Below are positions 1-11,838 of a DNA stretch of 64,000 nt, piece by piece (the stretch's first letter is position 1; each line of letters opens with the position of its first letter). The notes beneath the pieces were generated by a model that saw only the letters and a list, made by a program, of their open reading frames with translations, ran no database searches and was not told the origin of the DNA. The DNA comes from Podospora comata (Eukaryota; Ascomycota; Sordariomycetes; Sordariales; Podosporaceae): positions 1 through 64,000 of the forward strand of contig CP071499.1 in the NCBI GenBank assembly GCA_017354895.1, in the 5' to 3' direction. Both the position numbers and the translations under genes were made by a program.

Positions 1-950
1 AAATAACGACTTTAGTATTATATCGGTAATAATTTAATTAATCCTCTCCTAGATTTTTTAAAGGACCGTAAAGGTAATTAGATTTTTACCGCCTAACTAT
101 CTTTTATTTAGGTTAAAAAAGGTCGTATAATATAAAGTTTATTAGTTTAAAAACCTAAAGTAATATATTTAATTTATTTTATTTAGTTAAGGATTTAAAG
201 TTAATTATTTTTTATTTACTATAATAATTATTAATATTTATTAAAGGGTTAAATTAATTATATAATAGAATATTATAAATTATTTTTTTTATTTTTAGGT
301 TTATTTTACGAAGTCGGGACTCTCGGTTACTAACTCGGTTAATCGTACCTTAAAATATTTAGTAATTAACCGGCTTTTAAAAAAATATTAATAATATATT
401 TTAATAGTCTAAAGTCCTTAATATTATTAGGCTACTTTAATATTTCCTTTTTTTATATTAAAGTTAACCTAATCGTGCCTCGTACGGTAGTACTCTTGCA
501 TCGCCCTTTTAGTCCGTACGATATAGGCGTAAGTATCGTACTTAAATCTATTAAAAAAAGGGTTCCCTAGTTCTAGAATTAAGTTAATTACTGTAGAAGG
601 AAGTATAAAGTTAATTAAATTTTATTATTTTCGAAAGACCGTTAATAAATTATTATACTTTCGTACAATATCCGGTTTATCTATAACTATAATATCTTTA
701 TAGGACGTACGAAGATAGGTAGGTACCTTATCTATAAGAATAGCTACCTTATATTTTTTATAAATAAGAATTTAAAAGCGGGAGATATAAATAAAAGGTT
801 CTATTCTAGTATAGTATTAATAGTAATATAATAGTTAAGTACGATATAAAATATTAAATTAAAGTTTATTACTAAATTTTTTTTAATAAAAAATATTTTA
901 GTAAAGGTAGAGTATATTACGTATAAGTAGATAAGGGTATTAGCGTGCGA
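1..950. other. AT-rich RIP-type block, no gene
   Basis: Very AT-rich sequence dominated by TA, TTA and TAA words, with CA and TG dinucleotides scarce while CG words (such as TACG) survive. That is the expected product of RIP in filamentous ascomycetes. No open frame of meaningful length and no recognisable element remains. It was probably repetitive DNA once, but its family cannot be read. Confidence 0.75.
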
Positions 951-1912
951 TAACCGGGGTCTAGGTCCCGTACGATAGTTAGGGCATGCCCCTGGGTACG
1001 AAGGTAGTAGTGTATAGTTACCGGGGTTATAACCGGGGTCTAGGTCACGTACGATGGTTAGGGCATGCCCCCGGGCACGAAGGTAGTGGCGTGTGGTTGC
1101 CGGGGTCTAGATCTTAAAAAGCAAACCTTTCTTCTAAATACCTGGATAGACCAGCTGTGCTACAGAGCTTTGTTATTCCGATCAAGGCGTCTGGGTCATG
1201 TACGATGGTCAGGGCATGCCCGGGCACGAAGGTAGTGGCGTGTGATTGCCGGGGTCTGGATCTTGAAAAGCAGACCTTTCTTCCAAGTGCCTGGATAGGC
1301 CAGCTGTGCCACAGAGCCTTGTTATTCCGATCAAGGCGTCTGGGTCATGTACGATGGTCAGGGCAAGCCCGGAAGGTACGATGGTCAGGCATGCCCGGGC
1401 CCGAGGGCAGTGGCGTGTGGTTGCCGGGGTCTGGATCTTGAAAAGCAGACCTTTCTTCCAAATGCCTGGACAGGCCAGCTGTGCCACAGAGCCTTGTTAT
1501 TCCGATCAAGACGTCTGGGTCATGTACGATGGTTAGGGCAAGCCCGGAAGGTACGATGGTCAGGGCATGCCCGGGCCCGAGGGCAGTGGCGTGTGGTTGC
1601 CGGGGTCTGGATCTTAAAAAGCAGACCTTTCTTCCAAATGCCTGGACAGGCCAGCTGTATCACAGAGCCTTATTATTCCGCTTAAGGCTTCTAGGTCCCG
1701 TGCGATGGTCAGGGCATACCTGGTTAGTACGAAGGCAGTGGCGTATAGTTGCCGGGGTCTGGATCTTAAAAAGTAGACCCTTCTTTAAAAGTAAACCCTT
1801 CTTTAAAAGCAAACCCTTCTTTAAAAGCAGGCCCTTCTTCCAAAGCCCTCGACAGGCCAGCTGTGCAACAGAGCCTTCTTATTCCGATTAAAGCGTCTGG
1901 GTCTCGTACGGT
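950..1912. repeat. Tandem array, 150/175-bp units, about five copies
   Basis: A phrase containing GCCGGGGTCTGGATCTT recurs near 1099, 1248, 1423, 1599 and 1751, so spacing alternates between about 150 and 175 bp. The longer units carry an extra ~26-bp internal duplication. Inner copies are GC-rich; the outermost ones show TG-to-TA changes of the RIP type. Several overlapping open frames run through the array in more than one frame, which follows from the repetition and does not argue for coding. Confidence 0.85.
1765..1845. repeat. Short ~19-bp tandem repeat inside the larger array
   Basis: About four direct copies of a ~19-bp word (CCCTTCTTTAAAAGCA and variants) lie at the right-hand end of the larger array. 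They look like local slippage expansion of a motif that occurs once in each large unit. Confidence 0.8.
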
Positions 1913-2216
1913 AAAGTCTAATCTAAAAATATTAATATTTAGTTCTTTAATATATTATTGTATATTAGAATAATATATATATTATATAATAGAAATAAAA
2001 GATTATATAATAATTTAACGGGGTTTATAAAACTAACGTTTATAGGTATTATTGCCCAAAAAGTAATAAGATTTCTAGGTATAATAACGAAGCGGTACGT
2101 ACGACCTTTAAGTTTCGAGAGTTACGGGTTTAATTCTATTTAAAATCCTTTTTTAGTAAACTTTTAATCGTATAAACCAATCGACTTTCAAACAAAATAT
2201 TTAAAATAATTCTTAT
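1913..2216. other. AT-rich RIP-type DNA, no gene
   Basis: TA-rich sequence between the tandem array and the copia insertion. The longest open frame has no sequence character of a real protein. It resembles 1-950 in composition and is probably the same RIP-mutated background. Confidence 0.65.
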
Positions 2217-2221
2217 ACTTA
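2217..2221. repeat. Target-site duplication (left), ACTTA
   Basis: ACTTA directly precedes the left LTR, and the identical ACTTA follows the right LTR at 8709-8713. A 5-bp duplication is the normal size for Ty1/copia integration and fixes both ends of the element. Confidence 0.9.
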
Positions 2222-2835
2222 TGTTAGCTGGTATGCCCTGATAGGCCTATAATATAGTACCTATACAGGGTTGCTGTAGGATACAGCAGTGCGCAAGCGG
2301 AAGCGGGAGGATACGACGGCAGTGCCGAAGGAAGGGAAAGGCACTGTAATACAGTGGAGTATAAGGAATAGGAATTGCCTTTATTACTCTTATTATCCTT
2401 TAATGCCCTTGAGGAGAGAAAGGAAAACTATTCTACAGGAGAGGAGAGAGGTCTATATATAGGCCTTCGTAGGCCTACTGTGGGTCCTGTAGGCCCTGAA
2501 GGCCCTATACCACTTAGGGTGGTTAGTGGGCCTTAGTGGGTCTGGTAGACCCTCATGGAAATCCATCGATCCTTCAGTGGCAGGGGTGCCCTGTAGATCA
2601 CACCATTATAGCAGCTTATTGCGTAAGCTCGTAGCCACTTTGGAAGGTTCTAGCATTCGTTGACTAAGCCTCAGGCCACAGTGGCCCTGTAAGCCTAGGC
2701 AAGGGTCCCTTGTAAAGAACATTCTAGAGGGAGCCAAGCCGGGAAATTCCGTTACTGCTTATAGCAGTACTGCCCACTGTAATACCAATCTGTAGGGCAG
2801 TAAATAGGGCACTTAGTAGTACCCACATGTTAACA
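2222..2835 (-). repeat. 3' LTR of the copia element
   Basis: 614 bp, nearly identical to 8093-8708. Read on the minus strand it begins TGTTAACATG and ends GCTAACA, the short inverted TG...CA ends expected of LTRs. Confidence 0.95.
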
Positions 2836-2846
2836 CCCCTTCTGTG
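2836..2846 (-). other. Polypurine tract of the copia element
   Basis: Read on the minus strand, ACAGAAGGGG sits immediately before the 3' LTR. The same purine run precedes the LTR of the second copy near 13179-13188. It is the expected plus-strand primer. Confidence 0.75.
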
Positions 2847-5800
2847 GGAGTGCTAAGTGACCACGTACTAGGCCGTAGGGCCCTTATAAGTATAGGGCTT
2901 TCGGTAGTTCATTAGCTCCAAGAAGCGCTGGAACTTAGGGGCTGGTAGCGCCTTAGTTAGGCCGTCGGCTACTATATCCTCTGTAGGCACGAAGGATATA
3001 GTGATATTTCCTTCTGTAACGCTCTCTCTGACGCCCTGGAATTTGAGGAGCGTGTGCTTAGTACGGTTGTGGTGCTTCGGATTTTGGGCCGTCTCTATAG
3101 CGCCTTGGTTATCGCACCTTAGGGGGGGGTAGGGCCCTGTAAAGAGCGCTGAATTTCACTGTATAGCCCTCTAAGCCACAGGGCTTCCCGGTTGCCTTCG
3201 ATTAAGGCCGTATATTCGGCCTCGAGGGTGCTGTAGGCCACCGTAGGCGCTCGTTTAGATTTCCAGCTTATAGGGCCGCCTCCCACCAAAAAAATAAGTA
3301 GCCGTACGTAGACCGAGCAGTAGTTTTACAGCTGGCGAAATCGCTGTCAGTGTAGCCTATAGGCTTGATACTACCCGTGCCGCCTAACTGTATCGCTAGG
3401 TCCATAGTGCCGTATAGGTAGCTTAACAGCCTTTTGGCTGCTTTTAAGTGGGCTACCTTAGGTGTCTGCAAGTGCCGGGAAAGCCACTGAACAGAGTGGG
3501 CAATATCGGCTCGGGTCTGGGTCATCGGGTAGGTAGTAGTGCCTAGTAGGCTCTGGTATAGCTTGGTATCGGCCTTACTTAGTGGCTCAGAGGGAGTTTC
3601 AGGGCCTGTAAGGCCTGGAGAGAGCGGTATGGCAGGTGCGTGAGTACTGACCCCGAAGTGCTTGACAGCCTCTTGGATATAGGCCTTTTGGTGAAGCCAA
3701 AGTAGCCTTTTACGCCTATTTCTTTCAATTTGGACCCCAAGAAAGAACTTGGCAGGGCCTAAGTCCTCTATATCGTAAGCCTGAGCCAACTGTAGCTTCA
3801 GTGCTTGGATGGCTGTTATAGAAGGTCCAATGAGTAGGCAGTCGTCGACGTGGCTCACTATGAAGATGCCTTTATGAGGGTTGTAATAGGTAGCCGAGTC
3901 AGAGACCAGTGGGCTATAGCCCAGGGATTTGGCTAGTGCCGTAACCTTCTGTTACCACAGGTAAGGGGCCTGTTTTAGGCCGTATAAAGACTTCTTTAGC
4001 ACTATAACTTGGTCTTTCGAAGGGTCCCAGCAGTGCTGTTTTAGAAGGTCTATAGCGCCTTGGCTACTGACGCTAAATTCGTACAGGCCTTCAGGGACTT
4101 CCATATATATATCGGAGTCCACATTAGCGTTAAGAAAAGCCCCAACGAAATCGATTTGCTCAATTTCTAGGTCTTCTTCCGCTGCAATAGCCAGTAAAAT
4201 CCGCCAGGTAGGTGGTGCTGTAGTGGCTGCAAAGGTCTCGGTAAAATCAGTGCCGGGCACCTGTTGGAAGCCTCTGACTACTAGCCGGGCCTTAAACTTA
4301 GTAATTTAGCCCTCTTCGTCTTTTTTAGCCTTATAGACCCATCGGCTAGTAATAGGCCTTTTTGGAGCCTGTGAGCGATTGACGAAGTAGAAGGTTTTGG
4401 ATTTCAGTAGCTGCTGTAATTCACTGAAGGAGGCCTGTAGCCACTGGTCCTTCAGTGGGTGCTTTAGGGCCTGTTTAAAGGTCCTAGGCTCTGTGCCAGT
4501 AGAGGCAGTACTGTAGGTAACAGCCGTAGTAGCCTGGTTAATAAAGTAATTAACCAGGGCGGTAGTATCCATCGGGTCGTCGTTTACTACTTCGAATTCC
4601 TCTTTTTGTGACTTGGTAGCCTGTGGAAGCCGTATTTCGATATTGGTAGGCCTGGGAGGTGCTGTTGCAGTGGGTGCCCCTTCTATAGTTATAGGAGGTT
4701 CCCCTTTTGAAAGTTCGGTATCTCCCAATTTTGGGAGCCTTGGTTGCGGTGTGGAGGCTATAGGTCCTTCTAAATGAGGCCTATATTCTTCGTACAGTTT
4801 GACGAATGGCGTTTGAATTACTTGCCTATGGCCTAGCCAGACCAGGTAAGTATTATTGCCTAATACGGCAAGAAGTTTGCCTTTAGTAGCTCTAGGCTCT
4901 AGCTTCCTCGCGGTAATACGCTTTTCAGGCGGTGTAAGCACTAGAACTTCAGCGCCTATAGCCCTAAAATATCCCAGGTCAGGGACGTGAGGAGCCTGTG
5001 GAGGCACTAATTCGTTAAGGAATAATTGGTAAGGAGTAAGCTCCTTAGTGGAAGTGGCTGTACGGTTGATAATATCCACAATAGAACCAATTACGTAGCA
5101 CCATAGAGTGGGTGGTAGGCCGGAGGCTACCATAGTAGCCCGTAGGCGCTCTAAAATTACCCGAATAGAGCGCTCGGCTAGGCCGTTTTGGTGGTGGGCG
5201 TAGGGGCTTGACTCACTAAAGGTTATACCTTTTTCAGTGAGGTAGGGCAGTAGCCCTCGAATTTCCTTGCCGCCGTCGTAGTGAAAGTGAGCCGGGTACC
5301 GTTTGTAGGTATTGTATAGGCTCTCTATGGCGGAGCGGGCCTCTGTAACGGCTTCGTCTTTGGTCTTCAGAAGCCTAATAAGCCTGTACCGTGTTTTACG
5401 GTCCACTAAAATAAGCCCGTAAGGCCTGTTGTTCAGTGGGGTGGGTCGAATCACAAATATATCCCCTTCTATTCGACTCAGCGCATACGGAGGGTCCGTT
5501 ACAGGCCGTTTGGAGGGTTTACGCAGTAATTTAGCTGCGTCACAGCTCTTACAGATCAGATCTGTAGGCTGTACCTTTTGTAGATTAGGTATGCCCTTAG
5601 TGATCAGGGCAGTTTTCTTCAGAAGGTCTAGGCCTATATGGCCTAGTCGAGTATGCCAGAGTCTAGCGGCCTGAATCAACGCTTGGTTGGGTTGGTTGTG
5701 TGAGTGCCCTGAGCCATGGGTGGTAGGCGCCGTAGTAGTAGTTGACTTAGGTGCTGTGGTAGCTGATTCAGAGCCTGAATCGCTATCTTTAGCGCTATAG

Positions 5801-7539
5801 CACCAAATAGAGCCGTATGCCTGTGGCGTTGTAGGCTTTATTTCAGCTGGGACCGTGGTTTTGGTAGTGAAAAAGAACCCGTATTTTTTGAAATTTAGAA
5901 GGGCCAGTAGCTTCCTAGAAGCCGAGTATAGTTGGTCTTTAATAAGGGTTCCACCGGAGGCGTAGAGCCTATGACCACTTACTATATTCAGTGGAAAGCC
6001 TGGAATATAGAGGGTCTCCTTGAGGGCTACAGTGGTATATACCGCCTTTTTGCCCTCAAAACCACTGAAAAATTCAACTTCCACAGTGCCTTTGCCTTGT
6101 GGCTTCACTGGGCCACCGCCTGTACCAACACAGCCCAGGGAAGAGGAGAGCTGTAGGTCCGTAAATAAGGCTTTGTTGTTGCAGATATGCACTGTAGAGC
6201 CTGTATCGAAGAGCCACTGCGTACGTGGTGTAGCAGTCAAGTGGCTAAATTCAGGTGGTTTTTCGGGGGGATCAGGCTCTAGGTCGCTGTATTCTTCAGT
6301 TATATTACTTCCAAATACAGTGCCTGAGTTAAGGTCGTAGCCTATAGTGAAGGCCTCGGTGGCCGGTAGGTCCTTACGGTCCTTACGGTCGTCCTTGCAG
6401 TCGTCCTTGTAGTCCTTTTTTGGGCCTTTCTTCCACTGCTTATTGCCCTGCTTTTTATAGGGCTTTTGGTCCTGATTTGGCGAGAACCGGGGAGCTTGAG
6501 AAGCCTGAAGGCTAGGCCTTTTTCTGCTAGTAGGCTTGTGAGTGGCCTGCAGAGCCTGTAGCTGGTGGGCAGTGGAGGTAGCCGAATTGCGGGTTTCGGC
6601 TAAAAGGTCCTCTTGGAAGTACAGAAGGCTTAACCTAGTAGGTTTTCCTTCTGTATGGTAGAGCCATTGCTCCTGCCGTAGTAGGCCTTTACAGCGCTCG
6701 GCCCACTGTGGAAAATGAGATTCCAGTACGTTGAAATAGTGGTTCAGTTGGTCGATTTGAGCTATTTCAACGCCTAAGGCCCTAAGCCTACTTACGTAGG
6801 TGTTGAATTGGGCGTTGAAATCCACTATAGGTATAGACCCATCGAATTGCAAGTGGTGGTAGGCCTTATACAGCTCGTCTCGGAGGGCAGGCTGCGCCGG
6901 AGAGTATTGTGATCGAAGGCGCTTATAGGCCACAACCGGGTTGGTTTCGAAGGCTATAGTGGATAGCGGGCCTTCTTTCAGGGTATTTCGGAGGGTCAAT
7001 AGTAGGGCTGCCTTCTGTGGGTCAGAAAGACGGGCATCTACTGAATCAGGGTCTTCCAAAAATTCAGGTATTCCGAGGGCCCTGAATTGAATAGAAATAG
7101 CCTGATACCACTGTTGGTAGTTATCAGGCCCTGAAAGGCGCTGTCGTTCGGCGAGGTTCAAGGACTGTTTAGCGAGCTCTTTCGTTGTGAGTGCGCTGAA
7201 GGTCGCTGTAAGAGGCTCTGTGACGAGTGCTGAAGGTGCTGAAGGTGCTGGAGCTACAGTGGGCTCCGTAGAGTGGGCGGCCGGTACTGGCTGTTTAATA
7301 GCCTGGGCTTCAAGCAGTGATATTACCTGCTGAAGTTTATCCTCGATAGTGTTGATGCGGGCCTGTAAGGCTTGTACTATAGGGCTAGTAGCCTCTGTAG
7401 TACTGAACTGGTCTTGGTCCATAGGCTGGTTGGCCATAGTGAAGACGAGGATATGATGGAAATAACCGTATAGGTCGAAAAGTAGGCTTCTCGGAAGCCG
7501 TACAGCCTGTAGTACAGTGCTGTAAATAGGCCTCAAGGT

Positions 7540-8045
7540 ATTGGCCTAGAGTTGTGATCACAGTGGGATAAGCCTGTAGTACAGCGCTTAATTCCACTAA
7601 AGAAGAAGAAGCTTCTTAGTAAGAAGCTATACAGCCTGTAGTACAGTGCTGTAAATAGGCCTAAATTAGCCTATAGCGTGATCACAACAGTGGAAAGCCT
7701 GTAGTACAGCGCTAATTCCACTAACGAGGCTTCTTAGTAAGAAGCCGTACAGCCTGCAGTGCAGTGCTGTAAGTCGACGGTTGGCCTGAGGATATAGGCC
7801 TAGAGTTGTGATCACAGTGGGATAAGCCTGTAGTACAGCGCTTAATTCCACTAAAGAAGAAGAAGCTTCTTAGTAAGAAGCTATACAGCCTGTAGTACAG
7901 TGCTGTAAATAGGCCTAAGTTAGCCTATATAGTGATCACAACAGTGGAAAGCCTGTAGTACAGCGCTAATTCCACTGAAGGAGCTTCTTAGTAAGAAGCC
8001 CTACAGCCTGCAGTGCAGTGCTGTAAACACGTCGACTGGAAGCGC
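7540..8045 (-). repeat. Composite direct repeats in the copia leader
   Basis: The leader between the 5' LTR and Gag consists of related ~125-bp blocks arranged in a ~250-bp higher-order repeat (compare the GTTGTGATCACAGTGGGAT phrases near 7552 and 7805). Each block holds a near-palindrome around AGAAGCTTCTTAGTAAGAAGC and the phrase GCCTGTAGTACAG. Such a region could fold strongly in the genomic RNA; a packaging role is only inference. Confidence 0.8.
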
Positions 8046-8076
8046 ACGAATAGGCCAGATTCCGGGCTACGTGGTT

Positions 8077-8092
8077 ACCCGGGCTCATAACC
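8077..8092 (-). other. Primer-binding site, Met-tRNA anticodon-loop type
   Basis: Read on the minus strand, GGTTATGAGCCCGGG directly follows the 5' LTR. It is complementary to GGGCTCATAACC, an anticodon-arm sequence of a CAU (methionine) tRNA, and not to a tRNA 3' end. Copia-type elements are known to prime from an internal fragment of initiator tRNA-Met, so this fits the family. Confidence 0.7.
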
Positions 8093-8708
8093 TGTTAGCT
8101 GGTATGCCCTGATAGGCCTATAATATAGTACCTATACAGGGTTGCTGTAGGATACAGCAGTGCGCAAGCGGAAGCGGGAGGATACGACGGCAGTGCCGAA
8201 GGAAGGGAAAGGCACTGTAATACAGTGGAGTATAAGGAATAGGAATTGCCTTTATTACTCTTATTATCCTTTAATGCCCTTGAGGAGAGAAAGGAAAACT
8301 ATTCTACAGGAGAGGAGAGAGGTCTATATATAGGCCTTCGTAGGCCTACTGTGGGTCCTGTAGGGCCCTGAAGGCCCTATACCACTTAGGGTGGTTAGTG
8401 GGCCTTAGTGGGTCCTGGTAGACCCTCATGGAAATCCATCGATCCTTCAGTGGCAGGGGTGCCCTGTAGATCACACCATTATAGCAGCTTATTGCGTAAG
8501 CTCGTAGCCACTTTGGAAGGTTCTAGCATTCGTTGACTAAGCCTCAGGCCACAGTGGCCCTGTAAGCCTAGGCAAGGGTCCCTTGTAAAGAACATTCTAG
8601 AGGGAGCCAAGCCGGGAAATTCCGTTACTGCTTATAGCAGTACTGCCCACTGTAATACCAATCTGTAGGGCAGTAAATAGGGCACTTAGTAGTACCCACA
8701 TGTTAACA
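8093..8708 (-). repeat. 5' LTR of the copia element
   Basis: 616 bp, pairs with 2222-2835. It should contain the element promoter, because element transcription runs leftward from here. Confidence 0.95.
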
Positions 8709-8713
8709 ACTTA
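8709..8713. repeat. Target-site duplication (right), ACTTA
   Basis: Matches 2217-2221 exactly. Confidence 0.9.
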
Positions 8714-10080
8714 CTACCCGTGGCTCGTACGAGATTATCGATATTAGCTAGCCTTATATTAAGAGGCTAATAAATAGTTTCTATATTAATATTAATATTT
8801 ATTTTTCCCGTACGATAATACTTAAACTAATAAATATATAAGAGATATAGTAAGTAATTTCGGCTTTATTATCGGCCGATATTAAATATATTTTTAGTAA
8901 AGTAAAGGGGGCTAAAGTACTAGCGCGTCCGAGCTACCTAAATATAATTTTAATTTAAAGCCGTAGTTTAGTAATTACTTTTCCCTATACTACTTATATT
9001 AGTAAACCTAATAGAGGGCCGTTTAAGGATTATCGTACGACAAATAAGTATTAAAGTAATACCTATAGTAACTATAAGTAAAGGAATTATAGGAATAAAT
9101 ATAACTTTAATACCGTTAATTAAAGCAGTATTAAAGTTAAGGAAGAGAGTAATAAAAATAAAGGAGGCGCGGGGGCGAGCTAGGATCCTATAGTTATTAA
9201 TAATTCTAACGATTAAATAAGTCGTACAATAATAAAAATTAATTAATTTTTATTTTTATTTTTATTTTTCTTTAATTTATATAATATTATCTATATAATA
9301 GAATTTTAGTATTAAGATTAATCAAATTAATATATAATATAGAAAATTTATATTATCGGCTTTAAAATTAAAATAGTAGTAAAATATATAAAAGTAATAA
9401 TAATAATATAGATTCTTTACTAATAAATCTTTAAAGAACTTTACTTAAATAATAATAGTTTATTTATAAGCTTTATTTTATAAAAGATTAAAAAAAAATA
9501 CTATAGGGTTATAGGCTATATAATAAATAGTAAAATAATTTATTTAGAAAGCTAGAATTATTTATATATATATAAAGTATAAAAGAAGAAATATTATAAA
9601 ATTAATACTTTATTTAAAATAAAATATTAAAAAGAATTTATTTATATCTCTTACCTCTAACGTATTTAAAGCCCTATTTCTTTATTTTCTTATTTAGGTT
9701 TGTATTTATATATTAAACTAATATCTTTTTTAATTATAAAATAAAAGTAAAATTAATTTATTATAGAATATTAAAATATATTAAAATCTATATATCTTAT
9801 TTAAATTATTAAAGGAAAAGTCTTAAATAAAAAAATATTATTTATTTATAAAAATAGCATACTATAATTTATATATTACTAAATAATTTATTAAAGGTAC
9901 TTTAAAAGAATATTATAAAGGAATTATTTTAAAAAATTATAAAATATAGAATATAAAGAAATTAATTTTATTTTATAATAAATATATATTATTATTATAT
10001 TAGTAAAAAGCTTTATATTTATTATAGAAAAATATATTTAACTTTTAAAATAATATAAAGTATATTATTTTATATAACTC
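8714..10080. other. AT-rich RIP-type block, no gene
   Basis: Extremely AT-rich DNA with homopolymer-like A/T runs and scarce CA/TG; no credible coding frame. It may be the RIP-eroded remains of older mobile DNA, but no family can be recognised. Confidence 0.7.
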
Positions 10081-11838
10081 GTTTAGTCCATTTTAATAAT
10101 ATTTTTGCTTTTCGTTTTAAGAAAAGAATTTCCATCGGATCATAAACTTTACTATCGTAATACCCTACCTCGCTTTACTATCCACGTACATTAATAATAT
10201 ATATATATCTAACTTTATATCTACTATTTACGCTTCTATACTACTTATACAACGATATATTTTATATTATTTTATATAACTCCTTCAGGCCATTCTAATA
10301 ATTTTTTTACTTTTCGTTTTAATAAAAAAGTTCTTATCGGATTATACACTTTATTATTATATTACGCAACTTTACTTTACTCTATACGTACATTAGTAAT
10401 ATAAATATACTTAACTTTATATTTATTATATGCACTTCCATACTACTTATACGACGATACACTTTATACCATTCTATAGAGCTTATTCAAGCGATTTTAA
10501 AGATATCTTTATTTTTAATTTTAATAGGAAAAATTCCATCGGATCATACACTTTACTATTGCATAACGCAACCTCACTTTACTCTCCACGTGCATTAGCA
10601 ATATACTTATACCTAACTTAACACCTAACTTTATATTTTATATTTACACTTCCATACTACTCGTACGATAATACACTCTATACTATTCTATGTAGCTTCT
10701 TTAAGCAATTTTAAAGATATTTTTATTTTTAATTTTAATAGGAAAAATCCCATCGGATCATACTCTTTACTATTATATAACGTAACCTCACTTTACTCTT
10801 TACGTATATTATTAATACACTCACACCCAATTTAATATCTAACTTCATATCTTATATTTACACTTCCATACCACTTATATAATAATACACTCTATACTAT
10901 TCTATGTAGCTTGTTTAAGCGATTTTAAAGATATCTTTATTTTTAATTTTAATAGGAAAAACCCTATCGGATTATACTCTTTACTATTGTATAACGTAAC
11001 CTTACTTTACTCTTTACGTGCATTATTAATATACTTATATCTAACTTTACACCCAACTTTACATCTTATATTTATACTACCATACCACTCGTACGATAAT
11101 ATACTCGAGACTATTCTGTGTAGCTTATTTAAGCGATTCTAAAAATATCTTTATTTTTAATTTTAATAGGAGAAATCCTATCGGATTATACTCTTTACTA
11201 TTATATTACGTAACCTCACTTTACTCTCTATATATATTATTAATATACTTATACCTAACTTTATACCTAACTTCATATCTTATATTTATACTACCACACT
11301 ACTCGTACGATAATACACTCGAGACTATTCTATGTAGTTTATTCAGGCGATTCTAAAGATATTTTTATTTTTAATTTTAATAGGAGAAATCCTATCGGAT
11401 TATACTTTTTACTATTGTATTACGCAACCTTACTTTACTCTCTACATGTATTATTAACACACTTACACCCAACTTTACACCTAACTTCACATCTTATATT
11501 TATATTTCCACACTACTCGTACGACAATACACTCTCGACCATTCTGTGTAGCTCATTCAGGCGATTCTAAAGATATCTTTATTTTTAATTTTAACAGGAA
11601 AAACCCCATCGGATTATACTCTTTACTATTGTATAACGCAACCTCACTTTACTCTCCACGTGCATTATCAATACACTCATACCCAACTTTACACTTAACT
11701 TCACATCTTATATTTGCACTTCCACACCACTCGTACGACAATGCACTCTAGACTATTCTGTGCAGCTTATTTAGGCGATTCTAAAGATATCTTTAATTTC
11801 AATTTTAACGGGAAAAATCCTATCGGATCGTACAACTG
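10080..11838. repeat. Tandem array of ~213-bp units with a left-to-right mutation gradient
   Basis: The phrase ATCGGATTATACTCTTTACTATT (and variants) starts near 10133, 10336, 10538, 10751, 10963, 11178, 11391, 11607 and 11820, giving eight units of about 202-216 bp. Each unit also carries TCGTACGA-like words and a TTTATTTTTAATTTTAA stretch. Right-hand units keep CA words (CACCACTCGTACGACAATGC) where left-hand units read TA, so the array grows less RIP-mutated toward the right. There is no protein-coding potential. A satellite or a decayed repeat-rich element are both possible. Confidence 0.85.

Larger units (their letters stand above)
2222..8708 (-). mobile_element. Ty1/copia LTR retrotransposon, nearly full length
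   Basis: A 6.5-kb element read on the minus strand, bounded by LTRs starting TGTTA and ending TAACA and flanked by a 5-bp target duplication. In element order it has a 5' LTR, Met-tRNA-type primer site, repeat-rich leader, Gag (about 7.5-6.4 kb), an aspartic protease with a DTGS motif (near 6.2 kb), integrase with an HHCC-like region and core (about 5.7-5.0 kb), reverse transcriptase (about 4.4-3.7 kb), RNase H (about 3.4-2.9 kb), polypurine tract and 3' LTR. Integrase before RT places it in Copia/Pseudoviridae. The two LTRs differ only by about two single-base length differences, so insertion is recent. The coding region carries about three breaks, so this copy looks non-autonomous. Its host background is RIP-mutated but the element is not. 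Confidence 0.95.

Noticed and set aside
1-950. Telomere or subtelomere at the left edge
   Set aside because: No TTAGGG/CCCTAA repeats are present. AT-rich RIP blocks also occur inside chromosomes, so chromosome-end position cannot be claimed.
1157-1891. Several overlapping open frames of 76-136 codons in the 150/175-bp tandem array
   Set aside because: They run in different frames and both strands through the same repeats, and their translations are shifted copies of one another. That comes from repetition without stops, not from coding selection.
5429-6340. Plus-strand open frames of 74-106 codons inside the copia element
   Set aside because: They are antisense to the element's own coding strand and show no domain features.
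10080-11838. CRISPR-like look of regularly spaced repeats
   Set aside because: Units are ~213 bp and repetitive throughout, with no short repeat/unique spacer structure, and the host is a eukaryote.
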